Notes: generated by a model from the letters alone, not told the origin. 64,000 nucleotides of DNA from JAUUSJ01 sp964439395 (GCA_964439395.1 CAYTNV010000017.1:1-64000); one strand, 5' to 3'; positions 25,867-34,663 are shown, numbered from the stretch's first letter. Numbers and translations are program-made.

Positions 25867-27117
25867 TTAGTACACTGTTATGAACATTGCAATAACACCG
25901 CCAACTAAAATCACAACAACAATTGCCCAAGCGATTAAAATTGGTATAATAAAGTTTCCTGAATCATCTTCTGAAATATCCTCTGGATAAACTTCCATTA
26001 TTTGGCCTCCTCCAGATGAATTCACTGGATTTTTTCCTCCTCTATTTGCCGAAATGTTTTCACCTTTTTCCTCTTCATTCAAAAAAATAGTCTCATCCAT
26101 GCCCCTACCATCTCCTAGAGGCGACCAAGTAAATGATTTATTTTCATAAAGAGCCCTATAAAGCTCTTCCATATTCTGAATTCTACTTTCTCTTCTGACT
26201 TCAAGTCCTCTCATTAAAACTGCCTCTTGATTCAGATTGATATCTCTAATTCCAAGCTCAGAGGGCTTTTTTAAGGGAGCCCCCATAACTCTCGACATCA
26301 CATCTTCTGGTTTTCTTCCTGTTATAGCTCGGTACATCGTACCACATAAAGCGTAGACATCTGTCCACGGTCCCTGTTTCCCATCCCTGCGATGCTGTTC
26401 TTCAGGGGCATATCCTTCTTTTAGTATGACGGACATTCCATCATCCGACTTGGAAAAATCTCTAGATGCTCCAAAATCAATTAGTTTTATTTTTTCATTA
26501 GGCAACATAATCATATTGTCAGGGCTAATATCTCGGTGAATCAAATCTTGCTTATGTACTAGATTTAATGTTTTTATTACTGGTTTCATTAGATTGAAAA
26601 CAACTTCCGGATGCATATGACTATTGTTTTTTTCGATGTTTTTTAATATTTGAATTAAATTTTTTCCATCTAAATATTCCATTACGATATACGCCGTTCC
26701 ATTTTCTTCAAAATAATCTCGCACTTCCACAATTCCATCTTCTCCGCAAAACTTTGCCAAAATTCTCGCCTCTTCTATATAACTTTCTTTTCCCTTAGCA
26801 TAATATTTTTGTTTTGCCCCAGTGAAAGGTATTACTCGGTTTCCTCTCTGATTATCCCGAACAGCAAAGGTATTCGGAAAATATTCCTTAATCGCCAGAG
26901 GTATTTGCAAATTTAAATCCCATCCTATATAAGTAATTCCAAATCCGCCTTCTCCCAAAACTTTTCCTATGAGATATTTTCCATTTAAAATTGTTCCTAA
27001 GGGAAGTTGATACATACGAATTTCATATTCTTTTTCATCAAATCCGCAGTATGGGCAGACTCCCTCTCTTGTTTTTTTCTTCATACATCCCAGACATAGC
27101 AAATGTAATTCTTCCAT
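25867..27117 (-). CDS. Zinc-ribbon Ser/Thr kinase with C-terminal TM helix
   Basis: A 416-residue kinase, paralogue of the kinase half at 19449-21524. Residues 7-25 are a zinc ribbon (CLGCMKKKTREGVCPYCGF). The kinase domain is complete: LGEGGFG, LAIKEY, HRDISPDN, DFGASRD. A single TM helix near 395-415 (IPILIAWAIVVVILVGGVI) ends the protein, leaving almost nothing outside. It probably reports or relays within the surface module (SH3b proteins, M14 peptidase). GGAGG precedes the ATG. Confidence 0.9.
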   Translation of the reverse strand: MEELHLLCLGCMKKKTREGVCPYCGFDEKEYEIRMYQLPLGTILNGKYLIGKVLGEGGFGITYIGWDLNLQIPLAIKEYFPNTFAVRDNQRGNRVIPFTGAKQKYYAKGKESYIEEARILAKFCGEDGIVEVRDYFEENGTAYIVMEYLDGKNLIQILKNIEKNNSHMHPEVVFNLMKPVIKTLNLVHKQDLIHRDISPDNMIMLPNEKIKLIDFGASRDFSKSDDGMSVILKEGYAPEEQHRRDGKQGPWTDVYALCGTMYRAITGRKPEDVMSRVMGAPLKKPSELGIRDINLNQEAVLMRGLEVRRESRIQNMEELYRALYENKSFTWSPLGDGRGMDETIFLNEEEKGENISANRGGKNPVNSSGGGQIMEVYPEDISEDDSGNFIIPILIAWAIVVVILVGGVIAMFITVY

Positions 27118-27268
27118 CTTTTCCTCCTATAATATATCTGCTTTGCCTTATTAATTTTAATTTTCCTATATCAAAAGACAAGGAATGAATAGAGCTAACA
27201 TCTTAGTGAATTTATGATTGGATAAACTTCCTTTCTAATTTTTCTATGTCAAGACATTAATCAAATTT

Positions 27269-28420
27269 TTAATTTTCCAGCAAAATATTCAATACCTCTT
27301 TGTTTCTATCATATAGCTCATCAATCTGGTGTTCCGAGACAGGATTGTCTCCTGTTCCGACTTCAATTGTAATGCTTGGAATTCCCATCTGGCATATTGC
27401 CCAGTCCTTGTATCCAGCTGGGTCAAGGCTTTCAAAATCTGCATCCATTTCATATCCCGTGGCGTTCGATATCCTGGTCGCAAAATCTTCTGTCTCTTCC
27501 AATAATTCTCCCGTCTGTGCAAAATACCAGTAAATTACATTCCCCTTTGTGTGATAACTGATCGTCTTCTTAATTGGATAATTCTGAGTTAAGGAAATAA
27601 GCGCTGCCGCCTCACTCTCACTTCCCGGAAAACTTCCCTTATATCGCTCACTGGATGGATATGGATTTCCCTCAAACTCATCCCATTTTGCATCAAAATT
27701 TCGATTTAAGTCGACACCGTTGACATTTGATTTCCACTGCCTTAAATACTCTCTATCCTCAATAGAACTTCCATCGTTCTCGGCAATCTGCTCTACTTGA
27801 CTTAATATATAATCACTCTGAATTCCTTTTTTTCCTAACTGACTAATCGATACTCCATCTGGATTTATCATTGGCACGAAATGAATCAAGAAATCAGAAT
27901 CATTCTCCATCGAATCAAGTAAATCTACCATCAACATCATCACAAGCTTTGTCGTGATATATTCTCTCGCATGAATACTTCCTGTCACAATATATTGATT
28001 ATCCGAATCTGGGTTTCCGACAGAAATATCATATATATTTCTGGAATCTGCAGTTATAGAAAGAACGGAAACGGAAATTTTATCTTTGTATAACTTAGAT
28101 AAAATTTCTATATCTTTGGACATTTTTTTATATGTATACTTAGCATATCTTTTTTGCATAAAATATAAGTCTTCTTTACGATAGACTTCTTTCAAAGTTT
28201 CTTCTTTCTCTTTTTGTATTGTTGTTTCAGTTTTGTTCTTTTTCTCATTTTTTTGACTGATAGCTTCCCTTTTTTCTTCCTCTCTTTGTTTTCTCTGCTC
28301 CTCCTGTACCCTCGCCAAACGCATATTTCCATAATATGTTCTTATCACAAAAACTCCCATACAGAAGGTAGCCAAGACTAAAATAAAGGCCAAAATCTTT
28401 AACACTATATTTTTCCCCAT
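27269..28420 (-). CDS. Membrane-anchored M14 zinc carboxypeptidase
   Basis: A 383-residue protein. An N-terminal TM anchor (VLKILAFILVLATFCMGVFV) and a charged coiled-coil stretch precede an M14 peptidase domain. The zinc ligands are in GSIHAREYI (His-x2-Glu) and SYHTKGN (His); NPDGV, VDLNRNF and the catalytic Glu in ITIEVG are present. M14 enzymes of this kind trim peptidoglycan peptides. The ATG at 28420 is chosen because GAGGG lies seven bases upstream; the longer reading overlaps the preceding gene. It lies 22 bp after the SH3b membrane protein gene, so the two are one operon. Confidence 0.9.
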   Translation of the reverse strand: MGKNIVLKILAFILVLATFCMGVFVIRTYYGNMRLARVQEEQRKQREEEKREAISQKNEKKNKTETTIQKEKEETLKEVYRKEDLYFMQKRYAKYTYKKMSKDIEILSKLYKDKISVSVLSITADSRNIYDISVGNPDSDNQYIVTGSIHAREYITTKLVMMLMVDLLDSMENDSDFLIHFVPMINPDGVSISQLGKKGIQSDYILSQVEQIAENDGSSIEDREYLRQWKSNVNGVDLNRNFDAKWDEFEGNPYPSSERYKGSFPGSESEAAALISLTQNYPIKKTISYHTKGNVIYWYFAQTGELLEETEDFATRISNATGYEMDADFESLDPAGYKDWAICQMGIPSITIEVGTGDNPVSEHQIDELYDRNKEVLNILLEN

Positions 28421-28442
28421 CGTATTTCCCTCGTTTCTGTTT

Positions 28443-29450
28443 TTAATAAGGGCATGGAGATGAAGCGAGATACTCATCTAAGGCGTATCCCACCGTCCCA
28501 TTATATCTTATTTTAGAAAACCCATTGCCCGCCGAACCTAAATATTCACATGACTGTCCAAGTGGTATCTTGGCAAGTCTCGATGCACTTGTACTTGCAG
28601 AAGAGCGAAGCGAAATCCATTCATCGCAGTTTACTACCCATCTCTTCGCTGCCGATGCCGCAACGCCAGAATTAGAGCTGTATGAACTTTGTGTACTTAA
28701 ATACTGTGATAACGCATATCCTGTTGTCCCGTTATATCGAACTCTATAAAATCCATTGCTTGCTGAGCCTAAATACTCACATGACGCTCCAAGTGGTATT
28801 TTGGCAAGTCTTGTCGCACTTGTGCTCGCAGAAGAGCGGAGTGAAATCCACTCATCGCAGTTTACTACCCACAAAGTCCCCTGAGAACTCTCACTCTGAG
28901 TACTCGGCGCAGAGCTCGTCGCAATAGCTGCTTTATCTGTTGTTAAGTATTGTGCTAAAGCATATCCTGTTGTTCCATTATAAATAATCTTATAAAATCC
29001 ATTGCCTGCCTCCTCGATAAAACTACAAGATGCCCCTAATGGAATTTCTTTTAATCTTGTTGCACTCGTGCTAGGCGACTTACGAAGAGAAATCCATTCA
29101 TTACAATTGACCACATACATTGTATACTTTACCGTTTCATCTGTTGGTTGTGGAATAGCAGACGTCTCTGTCACTTTTGGAGATGCTGTGACTGAAGAGT
29201 TCTCTGTTACCTCCGGTGTCGCTGTAACCAGATTGTCCCCTGTCACTTGAGTTGTTCCCCCACTTGTCACTTCCCCGCTTGTTGTCGATGAACTTGCGCT
29301 GACTACAGTTTCTTTATGACTCTCTGAAGTCTTTTTTCGATCTAGCATCAAAAACATAAGCACAGCAACCAAAAACACAAGAACAATTGTTGTGACAAAA
29401 ATAACAACTAGTACTACTGTATTATTTGAAGCTCGATTATTACGATTCAA
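28443..29450 (-). CDS. Membrane-anchored protein with three SH3b repeats
   Basis: A 335-residue protein starting at TTG 29450, chosen because AAGGAGG lies nine bases before it; the upstream ATG at 29474 overlaps that site. A TM helix (VVLVVIFVTTIVLVFLVAVL) is followed by a Ser/Thr-rich linker and three SH3b domains with repeated EWISLR, IPLGASC and TGYAL motifs. Its upstream side ends 75 bp away at the left inverted repeat of invertible segment 2. No promoter is visible in that gap, so expression should depend on segment orientation. Confidence 0.85.
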   Translation of the reverse strand: MNRNNRASNNTVVLVVIFVTTIVLVFLVAVLMFLMLDRKKTSESHKETVVSASSSTTSGEVTSGGTTQVTGDNLVTATPEVTENSSVTASPKVTETSAIPQPTDETVKYTMYVVNCNEWISLRKSPSTSATRLKEIPLGASCSFIEEAGNGFYKIIYNGTTGYALAQYLTTDKAAIATSSAPSTQSESSQGTLWVVNCDEWISLRSSASTSATRLAKIPLGASCEYLGSASNGFYRVRYNGTTGYALSQYLSTQSSYSSNSGVAASAAKRWVVNCDEWISLRSSASTSASRLAKIPLGQSCEYLGSAGNGFSKIRYNGTVGYALDEYLASSPCPY

Positions 29451-29524
29451 AATTTTTTCCTCCTTTTTTCGCATTTTTTTCTTTCTTTTGAGATAAAATA
29501 AAATAATGAATATTCATATAGCTT

Positions 29525-29550
29525 TTCGTAGAGTATTTCACTCTACGAAA
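29525..29550. repeat. Left inverted repeat of invertible segment 2
   Basis: This 26-bp site is identical to the reverse complement of 30903-30928. It is a dyad with arms TTCGTAGAGT and ACTCTACGAA around an asymmetric ATTTC core. Together the pair bounds 1,352 bp that contain the recombinase gene, a promoter and a terminator. Confidence 0.9.
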
Positions 29551-29551
29551 A

Positions 29552-29593
29552 AAAGCCGTTTATTCTTGTAAATTCAACAAGAATAAACGACTT
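29552..29593 (-). terminator. Terminator of the recombinase gene inside invertible segment 2
   Basis: GTCGTTTATTCTTG pairs with CAAGAATAAACGGC and is followed by TTTTTTT on the minus strand, directly against the left inverted repeat. It insulates the SH3b/M14 operon from recombinase transcription as written. After inversion it would insulate the protease gene. Confidence 0.9.
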
Positions 29594-29598
29594 TGACT

Positions 29599-30744
29599 CT
29601 ATTCATTGACGGCAAATAGAGGAGTAAGTTTTTCCATATTTTCTTTTTTTAATTTCATGGAGGGATGGACATATCGATTCATTGTAATATTTACATTAGC
29701 ATGACCTAATATCTCGCTTAAACTTTTTACATCAAACCCAACTTCAATACATCGGGTGGCAAAAGTATGTCTAAGGCTGTGGAAATTTGCATCTTTTATA
29801 TTACAGTTTTTCAATACTATCTTAAAATAATTTTGCATTGTTCTAGGCTCCATATATTTCTTTCTCTCACCAGTTAGCACATAGCAATCGTCATCTTTTT
29901 CCATATTTTTCAACACTTGAATCAATTCAACAGAAAGAGGAATTTGTCGAATTGAACATTCACTTTTCGGGGAGGAAATAATAATCTCTGTCTTCTTCTC
30001 CCTATTTTTTCTTTGAAGCCTCTGCATCGTTTTATCGATAGAAACAATATTATCTTCCAGAGAAATATCTCTCCATTTTAGAGCACATATTTCCCCGATG
30101 CGTATTCCTGAAAAAAGACATAATAAAATTCCCATATTCCGCTCATTTAGATTTTCATACAAATATTTGCAAAGCTTTCTTTGCTCACTTTGACTTAAAA
30201 CTCGAAATTCTTTAAAAATTGATTTTGTCCTTCTAAAATTTATATTTTTAAAATAAATATTAGGGGATTTCATAGAATCACTTAAAATATTTCGCAGTAA
30301 AGATAAAACATCCGACACCGTTTTCGCAGATAATCCCTGCTTCTTTTCTCCTCCACAAAAAAGCAATTGCTCACAAAATTTTTCTAAAAATACATCCGTG
30401 ATTTGGTTTAGCTTTTGATTTCCCATAGCTGGAAGTATATATAATTTCAACAAATTTTCATATTTTACTATTGTAGATTCCTTAAATCGATATTCATTTT
30501 TTTGAAGCCATATAAACGCCAACTCAGAAAAAAGCATCTCATTTTCACATTTTTTTTGAGTGACCAGAAATGAGTTCTTCTTACTGTTTTGTTTTTCTAC
30601 AATCAATTTTTCCCTCACTTCTTGATAAGATTTAGCATATACAAATCCATATATTGCCTTTCCTTCTATAGTGCGAGATTTTATATATCTTCCCTCCCAT
30701 CTTCCATCTTTTCGTTTATAGATATTTTCTCCCTTTCTTGGCAT
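29599..30744 (-). CDS. Tyrosine recombinase carried inside an invertible segment
   Basis: A 381-residue integrase of the Tn916/phage type. The N-terminus (KRKDGRWEGRYI) resembles an AP2-like arm-binding domain, then comes a SAM-like domain (LAFIWLQKNEYRFKESTIVK). The catalytic domain has SGIRIGEICAL, HSLRHTFATRC and GHANVNITMNRYVHP with Arg, His, Arg, His and Tyr in place. AAAGGAGGAG precedes the ATG. The gene is bounded by 26-bp inverted repeats, has no attachment-site direct repeats or cargo genes, and is inferred to invert its own segment, like Hin but with a tyrosine recombinase. Confidence 0.93.
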   Translation of the reverse strand: MPRKGENIYKRKDGRWEGRYIKSRTIEGKAIYGFVYAKSYQEVREKLIVEKQNSKKNSFLVTQKKCENEMLFSELAFIWLQKNEYRFKESTIVKYENLLKLYILPAMGNQKLNQITDVFLEKFCEQLLFCGGEKKQGLSAKTVSDVLSLLRNILSDSMKSPNIYFKNINFRRTKSIFKEFRVLSQSEQRKLCKYLYENLNERNMGILLCLFSGIRIGEICALKWRDISLEDNIVSIDKTMQRLQRKNREKKTEIIISSPKSECSIRQIPLSVELIQVLKNMEKDDDCYVLTGERKKYMEPRTMQNYFKIVLKNCNIKDANFHSLRHTFATRCIEVGFDVKSLSEILGHANVNITMNRYVHPSMKLKKENMEKLTPLFAVNE

Positions 30745-30846
30745 AATTTCTCCTCCTTTGACTATAAATTTGACGTGAAATAGAAAAATTTATATACGAT
30801 TTAGAGTTTTATTTCTTTGAAATTTACAGAATAAACAAATAACATA

Positions 30847-30875
30847 TTGACAGTTATCTTAAAATTTTGTACTAT
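30847..30875 (+). promoter_or_regulatory. Outward promoter at the right end of invertible segment 2
   Basis: TTGACA (30847-30852) and TACTAT (30870-30875) with 17-bp spacing form a near-consensus promoter. It points right across the inverted repeat toward the S8 protease gene. After inversion it would point left at the SH3b/M14 operon. Confidence 0.8.
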
Positions 30876-30902
30876 TATTCTATATGAATAACGTCTTTCG
30901 CC

Positions 30903-30928
30903 TTTCGTAGAGTGAAATACTCTACGAA
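30903..30928. repeat. Right inverted repeat of invertible segment 2
   Basis: Perfect 26-bp inverted partner of 29525-29550, with GAAAT as its core. It lies 27 bp after the promoter -10 and 106 bp before the protease start codon. Confidence 0.9.
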
Positions 30929-30935
30929 TTTTTTC
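30904..30935 (+). terminator. Possible attenuator formed by the right inverted repeat
   Basis: The dyad of the right repeat makes a 10-bp stem in RNA and is followed on the plus strand by TTTTTT, so it resembles an intrinsic terminator within the protease leader. The left copy has no T-run on its outer side. Expression of the protease may thus be reduced in this orientation. Confidence 0.45.
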
Positions 30936-31034
30936 TAATATATTATTGTATAAAAATCGTATATCAATTATATTATACTTTTAACTCATTTTTCTCCATG
31001 TCTCTACATATGCTATACTAATCTTATTTTAAGG

Positions 31035-32918
31035 ATGTGGCTCTGTATCGAAAATCAAAAGCTTGAAAATCTCCTAAATCTCTCCCTCTCGCTCCCCGAA
31101 TCAGAACGTGAAAAAAGCTCCCAACTGGAAGTCGGCTATACGCCCTCTACCTCCGAGTGGGAGCTTATTGTAAAATATTCTGGGGATCTATCTTCGCTCC
31201 AAGAAACTATCCCTTTCACCTTTATTCCTTTGCTTAATCAGTACGCCATTGTCTATATTAGAGAAGAATTCCTAAATGCATTTTCCAACTTTCCACAAAT
31301 TGAGTATATTGAGAAGCCCAAAAATCTTTTTCTATCGGTGGAAAATGGGCTTCGAGCCTCCTGTATCCCTCCTCTACAACGTCCTCCCACTTCTCTTAGT
31401 GGAGAGGGAACGCTAATTGCTATTCTAGATTCCGGCATCGATTATACTCATCCAGATTTTCAAAACACAGACGGCACAACTCGAATCGCCGCCTTATGGG
31501 ATCAAACTATCTCCCCTCCTGCACTTTCTGAAAATTCTAATCAAATTTTAGAGTCTTTTCCTCAAAATGCTGCAAACACTACATCAAATTTTACAAATGA
31601 ATCCGCTCAATCTACTCTCTCATCAATTTCTACTTTAAATAATATCAATACTATACTAAATTCTACCTCAGATTTTTCCTCCATCTACCCAATCGGCACC
31701 TTCTACTCAAGGGAGGATATCAATCGAGCATTAGCCACATCCACTTTAGCTGCACGCCGAGCAATCGTCCCAAGTACCGACTTATCAGGACATGGCACAC
31801 ATGTGGCGGGTATCGCCGCTGGAAGTGGTATTACATCTGGAGTTGCTCCAAAAGCAGATTTACTCATTGTAAAGCTCGGAAATACATCCGAGCAAGGCTT
31901 TCCCCGCACTACTCAACTTATGCTTGGAGCGGATTTTGCTGTGCGCTACGGCATCGAACATAATCTTCCCGTTGCTATTAATATTTCTTTTGGAAATAAT
32001 TATGGTTCTCATGATGGAACTAGTCTCCTTGAAACATTTCTAAATGATTTATCCAATCTCGGCAAAACGACAATCGTGTGTGGAACAGGAAATGAGGGAA
32101 TAGCTGGCCGACATACTTCTGGTATATTAACTTCCAACTCGCATCAAACTATTGAATTCATTGTTGCGCCGTACGAGACAAACTTAAGTCTCCAGCTTTG
32201 GAAAAATTATACCGATATTTTTGATATTATATTAACCTCTCCCTCCAATCAGATAATCGGTCCTCTTCAGCGTGAACTTGGAATTTCAAGCTTTCGTATG
32301 CAAGATACGGCTGTCCATGTTCTCTTTGGAGAGCCTGCACCCTATAGTCCATTTCAAGAAATCTACTTTTCCTTCCTGCCAATCTATGATTATATAGATT
32401 CTGGCATATGGAAGCTCACACTCACTCCAAGAAAAATCGTCACGGGAACCTTCAATCTCTGGCTTCCCGATACAGGCTCCACTAACCAGACAACACAGTT
32501 TTTAAACCCAAATCCACTTACAAGCCTCACCATTCCCTCCACCGCCTCAAATCTTATCTCTGTCGGAGCATACGATTCTCTGACAGACCGTCTTGCTCCT
32601 TTCTCTGGGCAAGGCTATACAAGAATCGGTGATATTAAACCTGACCTAGTCGCTCCTGGAGTAAATATTTCCTCCTCAGCTCCTGGTGGCGGAACAGCCA
32701 TAAAAAGTGGAACCTCGATGGCGACACCTTTTGTCACTGGATCCGCCGCTCTTCTCATGGAATACGGCATTATTAAAAAAAATGACCCTTACCTTTATTC
32801 TCAAAAGGTAAAAGCATATTTAGTCGCTGGAGCGAGACATTTGCCATTTGAGACAGTTTATCCAAATCCAAGCATTGGCTTTGGAGCACTCTGCCTGGAA
32901 AATAGCTTGCCAAGATAA
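31035..32918 (+). CDS. CspB-like S8 subtilisin family protease
   Basis: A 627-residue S8 serine protease of the clostridial Csp type. The catalytic triad is complete: Asp near residue 131 (IAILDSGIDYTHPDF), His near 253 (GHGTHVAG) and Ser near 560 (SGTSMATPF). There is an N-terminal prodomain-like region and an Asn/Ser/Thr-rich insertion after the catalytic Asp. There is no signal peptide. Csp proteases in spore formers activate a spore cortex hydrolase; other family members have unknown targets. The ATG directly abuts AAGG, so the ribosome site is poorly spaced. The promoter lies inside invertible segment 2, so expression should be phase-variable. Confidence 0.9.
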   Translation: MWLCIENQKLENLLNLSLSLPESEREKSSQLEVGYTPSTSEWELIVKYSGDLSSLQETIPFTFIPLLNQYAIVYIREEFLNAFSNFPQIEYIEKPKNLFLSVENGLRASCIPPLQRPPTSLSGEGTLIAILDSGIDYTHPDFQNTDGTTRIAALWDQTISPPALSENSNQILESFPQNAANTTSNFTNESAQSTLSSISTLNNINTILNSTSDFSSIYPIGTFYSREDINRALATSTLAARRAIVPSTDLSGHGTHVAGIAAGSGITSGVAPKADLLIVKLGNTSEQGFPRTTQLMLGADFAVRYGIEHNLPVAINISFGNNYGSHDGTSLLETFLNDLSNLGKTTIVCGTGNEGIAGRHTSGILTSNSHQTIEFIVAPYETNLSLQLWKNYTDIFDIILTSPSNQIIGPLQRELGISSFRMQDTAVHVLFGEPAPYSPFQEIYFSFLPIYDYIDSGIWKLTLTPRKIVTGTFNLWLPDTGSTNQTTQFLNPNPLTSLTIPSTASNLISVGAYDSLTDRLAPFSGQGYTRIGDIKPDLVAPGVNISSSAPGGGTAIKSGTSMATPFVTGSAALLMEYGIIKKNDPYLYSQKVKAYLVAGARHLPFETVYPNPSIGFGALCLENSLPR

Positions 32919-32932
32919 AGAATAGTTCTTTA

Positions 32933-33199
32933 TCATATTGCTAACAAAACAATTCCTATCATAACCTGAACTATTAAAATCATTGGCATTCCAATGACAA
33001 AATACCAATGTTTTGTTTTATGATGAAACAAATACATTCCTACCAAAGTCCCAATACTTCCGCCAACTAAACTCACGCAAAATAACATCTTCTCTGAAAT
33101 ACGCCACTTACCTTTTACTGCCTTTCTCTTATCATAACCCATAATTCCAATTCCCACTATATTGGCTACAATAAGATATATCATTAAAATTTTTATCAT
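32933..33199 (-). CDS. DUF1294 membrane protein
   Basis: An 88-residue protein with three hydrophobic helices and the DUF1294 core (MGYDKRKAVKGKWRISE, then GGSIGTLVGMYLFHHKTKH). The ATG at 33199 is chosen because GGAGAG lies seven bases upstream; the longer reading to 33274 runs through a terminator. Its function is unknown. It converges with the protease gene, with only 14 bp between them. Confidence 0.8.
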   Translation of the reverse strand: MIKILMIYLIVANIVGIGIMGYDKRKAVKGKWRISEKMLFCVSLVGGSIGTLVGMYLFHHKTKHWYFVIGMPMILIVQVMIGIVLLAI

Positions 33200-33252
33200 T
33201 TTTGTACTCTCCATAATTTTAAAATCTTTTAGATACTGTAAAAGACTTGAAA

Positions 33253-33312
33253 TAAAATATGAACTGACCTCCAATCGTTAGATTTTTGGTCTAACTTTTT
33301 GGAGTCAGTTCA
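33253..33312 (-). terminator. Long terminator hairpin after NTF2-like membrane protein gene
   Basis: ATGAACTGAC and GTCAGTTCAT close a long stem with inner CCAA/TTGG and GTTAGA/TCTAAC pairs; AT-rich sequence follows. The CCAAAAAGTTAGACC portion recalls terminal sequences of IS3-type elements, so it may be MITE-derived. Confidence 0.65.
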
Positions 33313-33326
33313 TACTCCCAAACCTT

Positions 33327-33782
33327 TTATTCACTAACAGTAACTAACTTTACATTCTCAACGCCCGCTATATACCATTTTCCACTTATCTTTTTTATTA
33401 TCAAATCAAGATTTATATTTTCATCTCCACTGCAATTTCCCTCCAACGACACATAATGCTCCCTCGAAGATTCTTTTCCGATATCTTTCACTTTCCACTG
33501 AATACTAGAAGCTCCCTCAGATAACTTAGATACCACATCGGCTGGAATATCTGAATTAAACTTAGCAATAAAGCCAAGTGCCGTTCCACCTAATGCAGCC
33601 GCTGTCTCAATATAACTTCTCAACTCTGGTTCTACATACTCCAAAGCCTCCTCGTAATTTCCTGCATCGACTGCTTTCTTAAAATCATATATTACTTTAT
33701 ATGGGGAATTTTTATAATAAACTCCTCCTGCCACGCCAGCCACTAGTAAAATTAATAAAATTGCTGCTAATATTTTCTTCAT
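33327..33782 (-). CDS. Membrane-anchored NTF2-like (DUF4878-like) protein
   Basis: A 151-residue protein with an N-terminal TM helix or signal anchor (ILAAILLILLVAGVAGGVYY; no lipobox Cys). The rest fits an NTF2/DUF4878-type fold: YDFKKAVDAGNYEEALEYV near the start and a C-terminal GKWYIAGV strand pair. Such domains sit outside the membrane and bind small ligands or peptides. The assignment is by fold pattern only. Confidence 0.6.
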   Translation of the reverse strand: MKKILAAILLILLVAGVAGGVYYKNSPYKVIYDFKKAVDAGNYEEALEYVEPELRSYIETAAALGGTALGFIAKFNSDIPADVVSKLSEGASSIQWKVKDIGKESSREHYVSLEGNCSGDENINLDLIIKKISGKWYIAGVENVKLVTVSE

Positions 33783-33846
33783 TTTCTTGCCTCCTCATTC
33801 CACTTTTATACAATAACTAATTCATCTCTTCATTCAAAGTATTTTT

Positions 33847-34042
33847 TTAGTTTTCTCTCAACTTTAAGAATTCACTAATTGTATCAACGGCAACACGAAG
33901 AGCCTGATCCTTTGGATAGCCATAAATGCCGCGAGAAATTAACGAAAATGCGACAATCTCACAGTTCTTTTCTTTCGCCAACTCAAGTGAAGTTCGATAA
34001 CAAGAAACCATAACCCTCTGGGACACACCGCATCCTATGCCC
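33847..34042 (-). pseudogene. C-terminal remnant of a macro-domain protein
   Basis: The minus strand encodes SCYRTSLELAKEKN, then IVAFSLISRGIYGYPKDQAL and VAVDTISEFL before a stop at 33847. This is the end of an ADP-ribose-binding macro domain (AFPLISxGIYGYP type). The N-terminal two thirds are missing here; a matching N-terminal piece lies at 36793-36885. Confidence 0.75.
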
Positions 34043-34070
34043 TACAGGCGAAGAAACAGCTTGCGCTATT

Positions 34071-34268
34071 TCACAAAGTATACTTTTTCTTACATAGAAC
34101 AATTTCAGGGCTAATTGGGCATCCCCCTTTGCATTGTTCTCGATTTATACAACCTGGACATGCCGTTCTAAAATATTCACGAAACTGTTCAAACGCCTTG
34201 CTATTCCACGCCTCCAAAATTGTATGCTTTCTAAGGTCAACTGACCATCTCTTTTTTTTCGTTGTCAA
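34071..34268 (-). pseudogene. SPASM-domain fragment of a radical SAM protein
   Basis: About 65 codons from a TTG. The C-terminal Cys pattern CPGCINREQCKGGC resembles the SPASM auxiliary cluster domain of radical SAM peptide-modifying enzymes (TILEAWNSKAFEQFRE precedes it). The radical SAM core is absent, so this is a fragment. Its reading frame overlaps the XRE gene end. Confidence 0.6.
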
Positions 34269-34525
34269 AACTGCATGGCATTATCTTCCACTAATATATC
34301 ATCTATTTTTACATGAAAAAGCCAACTTAATGCATACAAATTGTCAACACTTGGAATATTTACTCTCCCCATCCACCTATATACTGTTTGAATGCATGTT
34401 AAACCTAGATATTTTTGAATATCCACTGGTTTTAAGTTGTTTTTCTCCATAAAGTATTTCAACTGTTTTCCAGTCCTCTTTTTACAAAGCACAGGAATAT
34501 TAAAAAAATTATAATCTTTCTTCAT
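34265..34525 (-). CDS. XRE-like helix-turn-helix protein
   Basis: An 86-residue protein with a Cro/CI-type HTH: GKQLKYFMEKNNLKPVDIQK, then LGLTCIQTVYRWMGRVNIPS and VDNLYALSWLFHVKIDDILV. AAGAA-type ribosome site only. It may regulate the neighbouring accessory genes. It follows the AAA-ATPase-like gene on the same strand, beyond a hairpin. Confidence 0.75.
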   Translation of the reverse strand: MKKDYNFFNIPVLCKKRTGKQLKYFMEKNNLKPVDIQKYLGLTCIQTVYRWMGRVNIPSVDNLYALSWLFHVKIDDILVEDNAMQF

Positions 34526-34620
34526 AATATTCTTCCTCTATTTCCTTAATAACAAAAATTTTTTAATTATTTTTATATTTTTCAATTTTATATTTTACAC
34601 ATAAACCTTAAATCTATAAC

Positions 34621-34663
34621 TAGCATCTAAAATTCTTTTTCACTCTTTGAATTTCAGATGCTA
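34621..34663 (-). terminator. Hairpin after AAA-ATPase-like gene
   Basis: TAGCATCTGAAATTC pairs with GAATTTTAGATGCTA. No T-run follows on either side, so terminator function is moderate. Confidence 0.5.

Noticed and set aside
29599..30744. Second integrase as a conjugative transposon marker
   Set aside because: It has no excisionase or transfer genes, and the segment holds only the recombinase between inverted, not direct, repeats.
33253..33312. IS3-like terminus indicating an insertion sequence
   Set aside because: Only a hairpin resembling an IS terminus is present; no transposase or second end was found, so it is listed as a terminator.
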